Assembly (NCBI GenBank): GCA_006503475.1
Contig: RSEH01000238.1
Location: 1-64,000 of the forward strand
Direction: 5' to 3'
Source of the DNA: Stentor roeselii
Lineage: Eukaryota; Ciliophora; Heterotrichea; Heterotrichida; Stentoridae
Length of the DNA stretch: 64,000 bases
Position 1 is the first letter of the stretch. Every line of letters starts with the position of its first letter. The notes under the pieces were generated by a model, which was not told the DNA's origin, did not search any database, and was given only the letters and a program-made list of their open reading frames with translations. The position numbers and the translations under genes are program-made. Below are positions 44,995 to 55,800 of the stretch, piece by piece.

Positions 44995-45006
44995 CTTAAT
45001 ATTTAA

Positions 45007-46200
45007 ATGTTTTGGATCCTTGTTGTTTTCGCTTCTGACCTTCCCGAGCAGGTCCATTTATCAGCGACTGAAAATCCAGGAAGACTAGTTTTTTCTTGGA
45101 GCACTCGAAATCACTTCGAAAGCCAGGTGAAGGTCTTTACATTTGATGAAACTTTCAAGATTTACAATGGCTCGATCAGGTTATTTGAAATGGGTCAAAA
45201 CAAATGGAAAATTCATTTTGTGACTGTCAGTCTTTTAGCTGGTTCACTTTACAAGTATCAAGTCGGCAGTTCTTTAGGATTTTCTAAGGTTTTAACTGTG
45301 AAAGTCCCGAAAAATCAAGAAAGTTCTGAAATGTTGTTTCTTGGAGACTTCTCTTTTCATGATGCTGGAAAAATCACTTGGAAAGCTGTTGAGGACAGGG
45401 TGTTAAAAGGAAGTGTTGAAGGTGTTGTGGCTTTAGGAGATCTGGCTTATAACTTGCATAGTAAAAGTGGAAGGAATGGAGATTTTTTTATGAATAAGGT
45501 TCAAGATGTGGCTTCTTTCGTACCGTTTATGGTGAGTCCTGGAAATCATGAAGCTTTTGACGGGTATTACAACTTCTTGACAAGGTTTGATATGCCAGGA
45601 AAGAAGTTTTTTTATAGTTTTACTCAGGGATTTGTAAGGTTCGTTGGAATTAACACTGAGTTTTTCTTAGATGGAGGGGAAAGACTAGAAGAAATGATGG
45701 AGTTTCTAAGAGGGTGTCTTGATAGGAACTATTATGACTTCAAACATTTTCCTTGGCTTGTTGTTTTTGGACATCGACCTGTTTATTGTCAGAAAAAATT
45801 TAAAATTAAAGCTTGTAGGGACCAGGTAAAGGTTTTTAGAGAACTTTTACTTGAAATGTTTAGAATTTTTCAGGTTGATCTTTTTGTAAATGCACATGTG
45901 CATAATTATCAGAGGAGTTTACCTTTGGTTGAAGGAGTTTATTTGAATGTCGAGGAAGGAGAGTTTCGAAGTGCCTCGACTGTTTTTGTTACTAATGGGG
46001 CTGCCGGGGCTGAGAAAAAAAATACAGATATTGACTTGGATGGGTTTGAGGAGTGGATGGAATTTGGAAGTGATGAGAATAGTTTTGGAATTTTAAATGC
46101 GAATGAAACTCATTTGGAATGGAAGCAAATCAATAGTTTGAGTAATGAAGAGATTGATTCATTTAGGATTAGAAAAGATTGTAAAAGTTATTTAGAATGA
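45007..46200 (+). CDS. Purple acid phosphatase-like metallophosphoesterase
   Basis: Protein of 397 residues. The first ~10 residues (MFWILVVFAS) are hydrophobic and may be a short signal peptide. An N-terminal fibronectin-like domain (~12-100; SWSTRNHFESQVKVF, LLAGSLYKYQVGS) is followed by the catalytic domain with the five metal-ligand blocks of the family: LGDFSFHDAG, VALGDLAYN, VSPGNHE, VVFGHRPVYC and VNAHVHNYQR. The dimetal ligands appear conserved (Asp, Asp, Asn, His, His-x-His), so hydrolysis of phosphate monoesters, in lysosome or outside the cell, is expected. It ends with TGA, which is read as stop here. Confidence 0.92.
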   Translation: MFWILVVFASDLPEQVHLSATENPGRLVFSWSTRNHFESQVKVFTFDETFKIYNGSIRLFEMGQNKWKIHFVTVSLLAGSLYKYQVGSSLGFSKVLTVKVPKNQESSEMLFLGDFSFHDAGKITWKAVEDRVLKGSVEGVVALGDLAYNLHSKSGRNGDFFMNKVQDVASFVPFMVSPGNHEAFDGYYNFLTRFDMPGKKFFYSFTQGFVRFVGINTEFFLDGGERLEEMMEFLRGCLDRNYYDFKHFPWLVVFGHRPVYCQKKFKIKACRDQVKVFRELLLEMFRIFQVDLFVNAHVHNYQRSLPLVEGVYLNVEEGEFRSASTVFVTNGAAGAEKKNTDIDLDGFEEWMEFGSDENSFGILNANETHLEWKQINSLSNEEIDSFRIRKDCKSYLE

Positions 46201-46386
46201 GAGTATTGATGAACTGATTTAAATATTAAAATTTTTATATTAATGATGAAGTTGGGATTAGATCAAGCTAGTATCCTTTCATAAACCTACAAGATTATTG
46301 AGTTTTCAAGTCCATCTCTAATGATAATCTCATGCATATATTTTTATGCCTTATGTAGAATTAACACCTGAATACTTTAATATAAA

Positions 46387-46785
46387 ATGAGTAATAAACA
46401 GATCCGTATAAAGTTATGTGACTGCGGTAAAAACATAACAGTATTTCTATTTGCATTAATGATACCAGGATCTTGCATTTGCATTCAAGTATTAAATGCA
46501 AGTAGAGTTGTTCCAGGTAAGCATTCAACATTAAACTCAGTATGTTTGGGTATCTTTTGCGGCTGTATCGGCTACACAATAAACAGAATTAAATTGAAGA
46601 CCCATATCAATAATCAAAATCAAGACAAAGACTTTTGTAGTAATTGCATGTCCTCTTTTTTCTGCCCAGTTTGCGCAGTAACTCAAGAATATTTAATGAC
46701 TCTTCAATCTTTAAACGCCGATCTTACACTTCTAATATGTGAAGATCCAAAAAATCAATCAAATCAAGCAAACAACTACAATTAA
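46387..46785 (+). CDS. PLAC8-like Cys-rich protein
   Basis: Protein of 132 residues, starting behind ATATAAA. It has hydrophobic segments (TVFLFALMIPGSCICIQVL, STLNSVCLGIFCGCIGYTIN) and a C-terminal FCSNCMSSFFCPVCAVTQEY, which fits the PLAC8 signature in which a Cys-rich hydrophobic motif is followed by Cys-x2-Cys and a Gln-x-x-x-E-like turn. Family members sit at the plasma membrane and affect cell size or metal handling in plants and animals. Role here unknown. Confidence 0.75.
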   Translation: MSNKQIRIKLCDCGKNITVFLFALMIPGSCICIQVLNASRVVPGKHSTLNSVCLGIFCGCIGYTINRIKLKTHINNQNQDKDFCSNCMSSFFCPVCAVTQEYLMTLQSLNADLTLLICEDPKNQSNQANNYN

Positions 46786-46890
46786 ATAGATCATTAATTT
46801 ATACTAGGGTTCTAGATAAATACACATTTAAGATTATAGTAACTTAGATTAGTTTAATTTTTTGTACTTAAATTAGTCGAAATATTTAAT

Positions 46891-49800
46891 CTAACTAAAA
46901 GTAAAAGCTTCTGCACAGTGCTCAATAGCGATCTCAAAATCACTACACAATTTTTCATAGCTTCTATACATCGGCACATCTATCCTATTAAAACAAGTAT
47001 GAGCAATAATTCCTTGAAAAGTTCCAGCTTGAATAATTATTTTCCAATTCTGCCTATTGACAGGTATAGAGCTAGACCCAGTGACAAGCTGAAGAAACAT
47101 CTGAATCTTTTCGAGATCCAAAGTATCTAAATACTGCAAAAGCCATTCACAAATTCGTTTCATCATTGGACTTTTAGGAAAGATGTTTTTCTTTAAGAAT
47201 TCGGCATCGTCTTGGGTGAATTCATAAAAAATTCTTTTGAATTCTTTAACGGTGAACCCGTTTACTTCTTTGGCAACTGATTGGAATCCATCAACAAAGT
47301 TTTCAATAGCTTTCTCTGCATATCCCTTAAGTTCCCATAAGATACTTAGATTGACGAAAGTTTCTTTGTTTGACTGATCGACAAAGACTGAATTACCACC
47401 TGGAATAAGTTCAAAAGTTTCACCATTTAATTGCACAGAGAAAGTTTGATATAAACTTAAAAGTTCTTCTTCAGAGTATCCTAAAATTTCGTTGATTGAG
47501 TTAAAAAGATCCTGATTATCTTCTTGTAAATCTTTGTTATTTAAAGGTCTTGATAAAAGTAGCTTTACTAAAGAATTGCAGAGAGAAATCGGAATTTTGT
47601 GTCCATGAATGATTCCATTTGCCAAGCCTGCACCAATTTTAAACATTTTAGCAGGGTTGCAATCTGGATGGACACGAAAAGAGTTTCCTCGTTTTTCGAA
47701 TAATTTTGATTCTGGAAGACAAGAATATTTTCCAAGACTTTCGAAAAAGTCTCGAGTTAGGCCGCCTGCATCGACACCGCTTTCATTAAGATAATATACC
47801 TTTACTGATGATACATTTCTTGGATTGTCGGGAAAATTTCTGTAAAATGATTCAAAAAATCTTGACCTATCTATTGTAACACTCACTTCATTCTTAAAAA
47901 ATCGAGAATCAGAGTTAAATTTTATAAATTTCTGATATTTAGCATCAAAATTCATACTCGAATCAAATAAAAATGGAGATTCACGAATATTTTGACCATT
48001 AACCTTCACCTCTAACCTTAACACCTCATCATCTTTCGGTAAAATAATAGAAAGTTCAATAGTATGCAAAACAATCTTATGACTATGCTCTATCACTATT
48101 CCATTTTCACTAATAAATCGAATTTCAATACAATGAAAACTTTGTTCAAACTTTTCACAACTTTTTTCAACTTTCGAGTTTTTTTTCAATAAAAATTTTT
48201 CAGAATTCTGAGAAAAAAACGAGCAAATAAACCGATTCAAGGAAGGTGTGAATGAAACAAAAGATTTTTTTACATCAATTTCCATAACTCGATTGATTAA
48301 AAAGTCCATCGGAACCAGTTGGTTTTTGTAGTAAATAAAATATTGCCCAATGAATTCTGTAGTAAAGGTTAATAAAAAAACTTGATATCTTGACCAGGAG
48401 GTCGTATTTTCAACAGGGTCCAGTTTAAACTTAATTGTTTTGGCCTTATGGTTTATCATGATTAAATTCGGATGCTCTTTCGCAAAAATGAAACATTTGA
48501 AAAGAGTCTTTTCAATAAAAGTATCAGTTGAGTACTTCTCCGGAGACGATTTAATTTTCTCAAGAAGTGAACTTTTAACTAATGGCTTGAAGTTGTCTCC
48601 TTGAAACTTCATGCAGAATACAGGGTACTTTGATGTTTTTTGATTCAGGATTTCCGAGGGTTTTCCTATCAAATCAAAATAAAGAGGAAAATCTTTAAAA
48701 AAACTTACAATCAAATGATCACTGTCTTGATTTTCCTTCGTTGTAAGTAAAGCTGATTCAAGTCCTCGTGAACTATAACCTTTGATTTCTTTTCTAGGAA
48801 CTAGAAATTTCTGAGAATCATTTAAAAATTTGTATTTTGTTTTCATAAATCTTCGAATCACGAGTTTATTTGGCCTTAGGACTGAAACTTGTCTCAAACA
48901 CTCTTCTCCAAATTCAATGATATTAAGTTTGTTATAAAAAAGTCTTCCAAAAGTGAAAATAAAAGAATTTTCTGACTCACTCCATTTAATTGAATAATTT
49001 TCTTTGGTCTTATCAAGGTTTACAACTATTTTGTAAGAGAGACTGGGAAAGTAAAGTTTTGAGACCAAAGACGTGAATGACTTCATGACTGGAATCTGAC
49101 TATAAAGCTCTAGTTTTTCAACTATTTTCAAATAATCCAATCCTGAGAATTTTTTATAAACAATCTTCACGTCAGGGTAAAGCTTTTTAGATAAGTCTTG
49201 GTCAAGGATGTGAGTAGTCAAAGGCACCATAATCATCCTCATCGTCATATCACAGCCAGTCTCAGGATTCACGTAAAGTTCAGGGATTCCATTTTCATTA
49301 ATTTGCAGGTGATCATAACTCACAACTTTAATTAAAAACTCAGTCAAGTTCCTAGAAACTACTTTTCGAACCAATGAAGCTTTTGGCCTAACAAACAAAT
49401 TTCCTTCAAAAGTCTTAAATTTCTGAATATTACTGATACTGTTGTAAATTAGTTCAATACATTCAAGGAAAAACCGAAGCTTATCCGCGATGTTCTTCGC
49501 GAGTTTCATCCCTTCTCCAAGAGCAAGAGGAACTTTTTCATACTCATTCCAAGAGACTTTAAAAGTAGGGACCCAATTTGAGTATTTTTCCATATTTTTC
49601 TTTACTTTCGACTGATTCAATTTTTTTCTATCAAAACAGCGAACCTTATGCTTTGCCTTAAAATTAACCTTTTTGAAAAAATACTCAGAAATAGAAGATT
49701 TGTAAGTAGTGTAGTAATACCAGAAGTAGTTCTTTAAGTATGATGTGTAAGGCTCCAGGTTATTTGTAAAGCTTAGGAGTGACTTTGATGAATCGCTTTC

Positions 49801-52800
49801 AGTGAAAAATTTGAGATTTATTAAAATATCTGGATTTGAACTTGCCTCGGCTGAGACAGTGACTGGACTTGGAAAAGGGTTGATGATGCTTCCTGATGAC
49901 GGCCAACGAATGATTAAATTTGAGTCAAGGTAGGGAAGGGCTGTTGGGTGGCAGTTAAATGTTCCATTTTGAAACCCGATGTAAAGTTTTGTGATTTTTG
50001 ATAACTTTTTGTTGTCTAGTGATCGGGTTGTACGAGAAATTCCTTTCGATGTATTGTAAACGAAGAATATTTTACCTTTTTTCTTTAATTTTTTGTCACC
50101 TTTCACCCAAAACTGATGCTCACATTTTATCTTCTGGATTGTGAAAGTATCTGGAAAGTTTTCGAAAGAATTGATAATGACAGCTTCTTCCCAGAAGTCG
50201 TTAAGTAAGATAGTTTCAAAGTACTCTTCTCTGATGATTTTGGTGTAGAGATCTTGATTGAGTTTTTTTAATGACTTTACAATATCTCTTGAGTTTAAAG
50301 AAAAAGCATTATTTTTATAGTAGTTGAATATTGATTCCCAGTCGATGTCTATTGATATTTTATAAGTTTTTGATAGATTTTCTATGTGATCTTTGATTGT
50401 TTCCTGGTCAATTAGATAGAATGTAAGATCATCAAAATTATTTAAGTTTACAAGCAAGTCTTCTTTGAAATGCTCGAAATCAGGAAGAATAAATGCCCAA
50501 GCATTGTAAGAAATTTGAGCAGGGATACTATATTGAATTATGTTATTTATACTGGATATCATTGGGTATGGCACATTTTGTTGAAAATCCAAGAAAATTC
50601 CTATATAATCTTCGCACCATTTCGAATCAGTGTTTTTTCTCCAATATTCAATTCCCAGATGTATATATTTTAAATAAGGTTCTAACTCTTTAAAGTAATG
50701 CTCGATAAGTGTCATTATGTCCAATCCATGGAACGTAAGTGAAGGAAAAATAATAAAATTCAAGAAGGTATCGTAGTTCATTTCACATTTTAGATCTGAT
50801 AAAGATGTATACATTTTTGTCATGCTTTTAAATAGATTTCGGCAACGAATTAAGAGATAAGGGTAAAAAGTATGGTCGAATATTTGGAAACGGTTTATTA
50901 TATATTTTTCTGGCTTCTTTTTAATTGTTTTTAATTCACTTTCACAGTTCGAAAGGTTATAATAAATTGTATAAGATTCAGTACAAGTAATTGGAGCAAC
51001 TTCTGCTAGTTTAAGTTTAATCTCTGATGGAAAAAACAACTTCTTATAACTATCTACAATAGCAGGAGAGTAATCATTGTAAGACAAATCCAAACTTTCA
51101 TCATAAAAATCCTTACATTTCACATCGATCAAATAAAAGAGAGTGTTGTTGACATCTTTGAAATACTCGCTTACAACTTTCAGATCTTCATAGTTTTCAG
51201 GAAATTCTTCGAAAACTATTTTTATGTCTTCACGGATTGATTTTATATTTGAAAGAAGATCTTTCTGCTCGATAATGATTATCTCTGGATATGAAATATT
51301 TGAAAAAATCACCTCGTTGTTGTCTTCAAAGACGTTTAAACTTATTTGAAGGACCTTTGGGATGTTGTGAAGCTGACTTGGAATGGCTTTGTTTTTGAAT
51401 ATTGTGAATTGGACTATTCGGTGATTATAGAAATATTTGAAGCATATAGTGAAGATGACTGTCTGAATTGAAAAATAAGTAAGATAGTTAAATTTATCGA
51501 GAGAAGAGCTCATTATATTTAAATCTTTACTTGTTTTTACCTTAAATCCTATTTCTGTTGAAAGACTCTTTAAATTTATTAGGATATGATTCATGAAATT
51601 TGTAAATTCTTTCAAAGTCTCTGAATGAAATTTAAAATCTTGCCTTTGTATCAATGAATAATCCTTGATTATTTTTAAAGATTTTATGATATACCAATGC
51701 ATATCATAAATTAACTTAAATATCTGTGGCTCATCAGTCCCTATAGGGTCAGTGAATGCCCTCAACTGCTCAAGATTCATCATTACATCATTGAAAATGA
51801 ACTGAGTATTTCCTCCAGAAATAAAACAATTCGCCAATTCCAGAGGTTTCTTTACATTCTCATGCATAAATTCAAAGATATCATTTAAATCAAGATTTTT
51901 CCTGAAAAATTGACTTTTTCGAAGTAAATAAAGGTCGAATTTTCCGTGAATTAATAAATTTCTAATGATCAAAATATTTAAAGATTCTGAGCAGTTTTCA
52001 AAAGCTAAAGAAATATCGCCGAGTGACGATAGAGTTGCAATAAAATATTCAAGAATCGCTTCATATTGTTCTATGAAATCCGATTGAACATTGCATATAT
52101 GTGGAGGATTCAAATGACTGAAGTCTTTGCCAACAAGATTCAAGTATACTTTGAAAATCTTCAGTTTTTTACGGATAAGGTTAAAGAAAAATTGAGCACT
52201 TGGAATCATTTTCATTGCGAAGAGGTAACTAAGAGGCTTTTCTATATTTTCAATTGGACAGTTTTGTATTAAAATTTGATGAAGATGATCGATCATGTCT
52301 ATTTCATTCATATCTTCTAATAAAATTGAAGAGTATCTTAGAGTTTCAACGTTTGAAGATATATCATTTGTTTTAATAGATTTTCTTAATTTTGAAATAT
52401 TGGTTGAAGTTATTTTTTTATTAATGCATTCTCCTGAAGTGTTTATTTTTGAAGCTGTGGTTTCTAATGATCTCATTGATTTATTTATTTTGCAGCTACT
52501 GATTGATTTCTCGTTTTCATCGATGAGAGAATTGCTTTGAAAATAATCCATGATTATTTTATAGTCATCAAAATTGGTGCTTTTAACTTTTTGCTTGATG
52601 TAAATCTTACTGAATTTTTTCCTTTCGTCAGAGTATATTTTAAATTTTTTCCTATTTTCGAACAGTTTTTTAAATTTCTTATTTTCTTTTATAAAGTTTT
52701 TAGAGTGTTTGAAGTTTGATGCATCATCATGTTTAGTTAAATTCCGAGAACTCTGATAGTTTTTATCTTTTTTAATAGTTTTATTTTTATTACTTTTCAT

Positions 52801-55800
52801 ATTCAAGGTATTATAATATGGATTCTGTTTATTCATTTTTCGCTTTACTTGTAAGTCTTTAAGATCAAAGTCATAATTTAATACAACTCCAAATTTTTCA
52901 TTCAAAATCTTTTTCATATAAACAAAGAAAACTTTTTTATATTTGATTAAATCATCAAAGATTGTATTAAAAGGTTCCCAAATATGTGAATAGCTGCCAT
53001 TCAAAATCCGAATATTAAAAACAGTCGTATCATACCAAGTCAACCCTTTAAATTTTACAAGATATTCAGCCCCAAGAATTTTATATAAAGAACAAAGTTC
53101 ATCATCCATACAATAAAACGCCAGATGTAATAAAATATCACAATTATCTTGAGTAATAAGTTCAAAGCATTGAACAGGACTCAAATTTTCTAATAAAATC
53201 TTGCATAAGCCCTTATTCCTAGCTTTAACTGCCAAATAGCAGATCTTTGGAAGATGATCAGCATAAACAGGAAACTCAGTCAAAAGCTGGGAAAGGTCAT
53301 TCTCAGTCCCGTAACTTGCGATCCCCTCCGGTGAATACAAAGAGTTTTTTCTAACAAATGAATAATTCCCGACCCTTCTAAGCACTTCTGATTTAAATTC
53401 TTCAAGTTCAGGAAAGTTATCAAAAAAGTACTGAAGTAATTCCAAGTCTCGAGTAATTTTCACATTGAATTTAATTGAATGTAATAAAAACGATGAAGGA
53501 GATAAACCATTTTCTTTTAATTTTTCGATTTTCTTGATTTTTGATTCAAAGTCTAAAGATATACTGCAAGCGTTTTCAAACAAGTCTTTTGAATAATGTT
53601 GATTGTCTGGATCTAGAAGGCGAATTAGAGGGGCTAGGAGGTCGAAGTGCTTGTTTTTAAAGCAAAGACTGAGAAATTCAGTAGTTTCAAGTTTATGTTC
53701 TGGAATTGCGATTTTCAAGTTGTTGAAATGATTCGTAAAAAAATCGATGAGTAGCTGATAGTCTTTTGAGATATTTTCTCTTAATTGTCGACTGAAAGGG
53801 AATAGTTTGCTGAAGCCTCTGACAACTTCAAGACATATTTCAAGATATTTCCAGTTTTCAACTTCATCATCGAGAAGGGTCACCAAAAAGGAATCGCCTA
53901 AAAGTCCCAAAGTCTTCAAAAACTCAAGACTATGACAGTTTTCAATGCAAATAAAATCATTTTTCAATGGCATTCTAAAATTTGACCTTGCATAATCATC
54001 GCTATTTAAAATCAAATGAAATTTTATCAAATTCCTTCCAATAGCTGCATTAAAATTGATTTTTTCTAGAAAATCTCTATCAAAAGGTTGAAAATTCAAT
54101 GAAAAAGTTTCAAGTTCTTCCTTCATACAGTTCCTGGCAAAGTACAAAAGAATATTTTTGGCAAGTTCTGGGGAGTTAACAGTTTGAACTAAAAAAATCA
54201 TGTCTTCAGCTTGACACTTTGATATACTTTCAATCATTTTATTTTTTCTGTTGATTTCAACGATTGCCTTCAAAAAGACGCTTTCAATCCTCATGTCTTT
54301 CAACATCTCTTCAGTTTTAAATAAATCTGGAATGACGTGCGAAAGAGAAACTTTCAGAAGTTCTTTTTGACTCTCGTATTTCGAGATGTTCGCTTGAATG
54401 TGAGATATTAAAGACTGAAAGGTTCTGATTGAGGTAAAAATTAAAGAAGGGTTGATCAGAGTTAAAATCGCTGCACTTTTAAAGATATTTGAAGGAATTT
54501 CAGGAATGTTTTCTATGAACTCCTCGATTTTCGCGATGCCTTCAGAGTCTCCTTGTTTAAGTCTGAATAAGTTGAAAATTTGACAAACATAATCGATAAA
54601 TTTACTTTTTGATTGAAAAAAATCATTTTTTTGCTTGATTTTTAGATTTTTTTTTAAGTTTTCGAAGAAGTTCTGGACAAGGTAAAGGAAAACGTTGATA
54701 TCTGGGGTTCTCGCCAAAAGCTTCAATAGTGATTTAATCATCGAGACTTCAACAACATTTTCTCTCCAAATCAACTTAAAAGATTTAAAGTTGACATTCG
54801 AAAGAAGATCTAACTGAAGACATGAAATATCTGGATTTACTTTAGCAAATTGAGAAATAACAGAATTTTCTATTGATTTATGACAATCTTTAAACTTTCG
54901 GACAGGGCCAAAACAAATAACTGACAATCTCTTCTGTAAAAATCTAATCATGTAATCATTTAACTTTTCTTTTAAAATTTTCAACAAATTCTTATTTTTC
55001 AGTAAAATCTTCACAAACCTTTTTTGATCCAGAAGAAAAAGCTGCTCCAAGCCTTCCTTCAAAACTTCGAAATTACCAATACTTAAAACTTCAGAAATAG
55101 AAAAATTTTCAAAGAAACAAATTTTCACTTCACTCACGTCTCTGATTTTCAGACCTTTGAACAAGCAAAATTGTTTGAAACAAGAAAACATTGAGTCAAA
55201 ATCGAATCTTTTTTTAAAGGTCCAGTCAATTAATTCCAGCATCGCTTTTGACACGTCTTCTGGACTGACTTCTTTTTTTGATGCAAGGACCGAAGCTGAG
55301 TTGCTCATTGAATAATTGAAAGGTTTTATTGATGTGATTCTGACTGTTTCGTATAAACCGAAAAGATTCTGAACGATTTCTTTTAACTCGAAGTCTCCCT
55401 TGCTTAGTCGACAAAAGGCTTCGTAAATTTTAGAGGATTGGAGATTTGGACTGTCTGGAAAGACTGAAGAAAGGTTTTGAACGAGGTATTGAACTGGAAA
55501 ATAGGTTGAGGCGTTTTTTAAAACTTTTGTTGATTTTTGAAGAAAACACCGGCAGATGACTACCAGGTATAGGAAGCAAAATGACTTGTTTTCTACTCGG
55601 AGGTGTTTTATTGGAAGGATCAGAGAAAGTAACTGGTAGTTGTCTTGTTTTACTACTTTTTCTATCAAGCATATTTTATCCTGAGGCAGGTAAGATGAAG
55701 AATGTTTGTACTTTTTGATTGAATTCCTCTCTTTTTTCAACTTGCCGAAAAAATGCTCATCAAAGTATTCATATCTCAACTCGAAGCTTCCTTCAGTAAC

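Noticed and set aside
45007-46200. TGA-as-Trp code (Blepharisma-like)
   Set aside because: The purple acid phosphatase, the RCC1 gene at 22994 and the VWA gene end at TGA in sensible places and Trp is TGG throughout, so TGA is a stop here.
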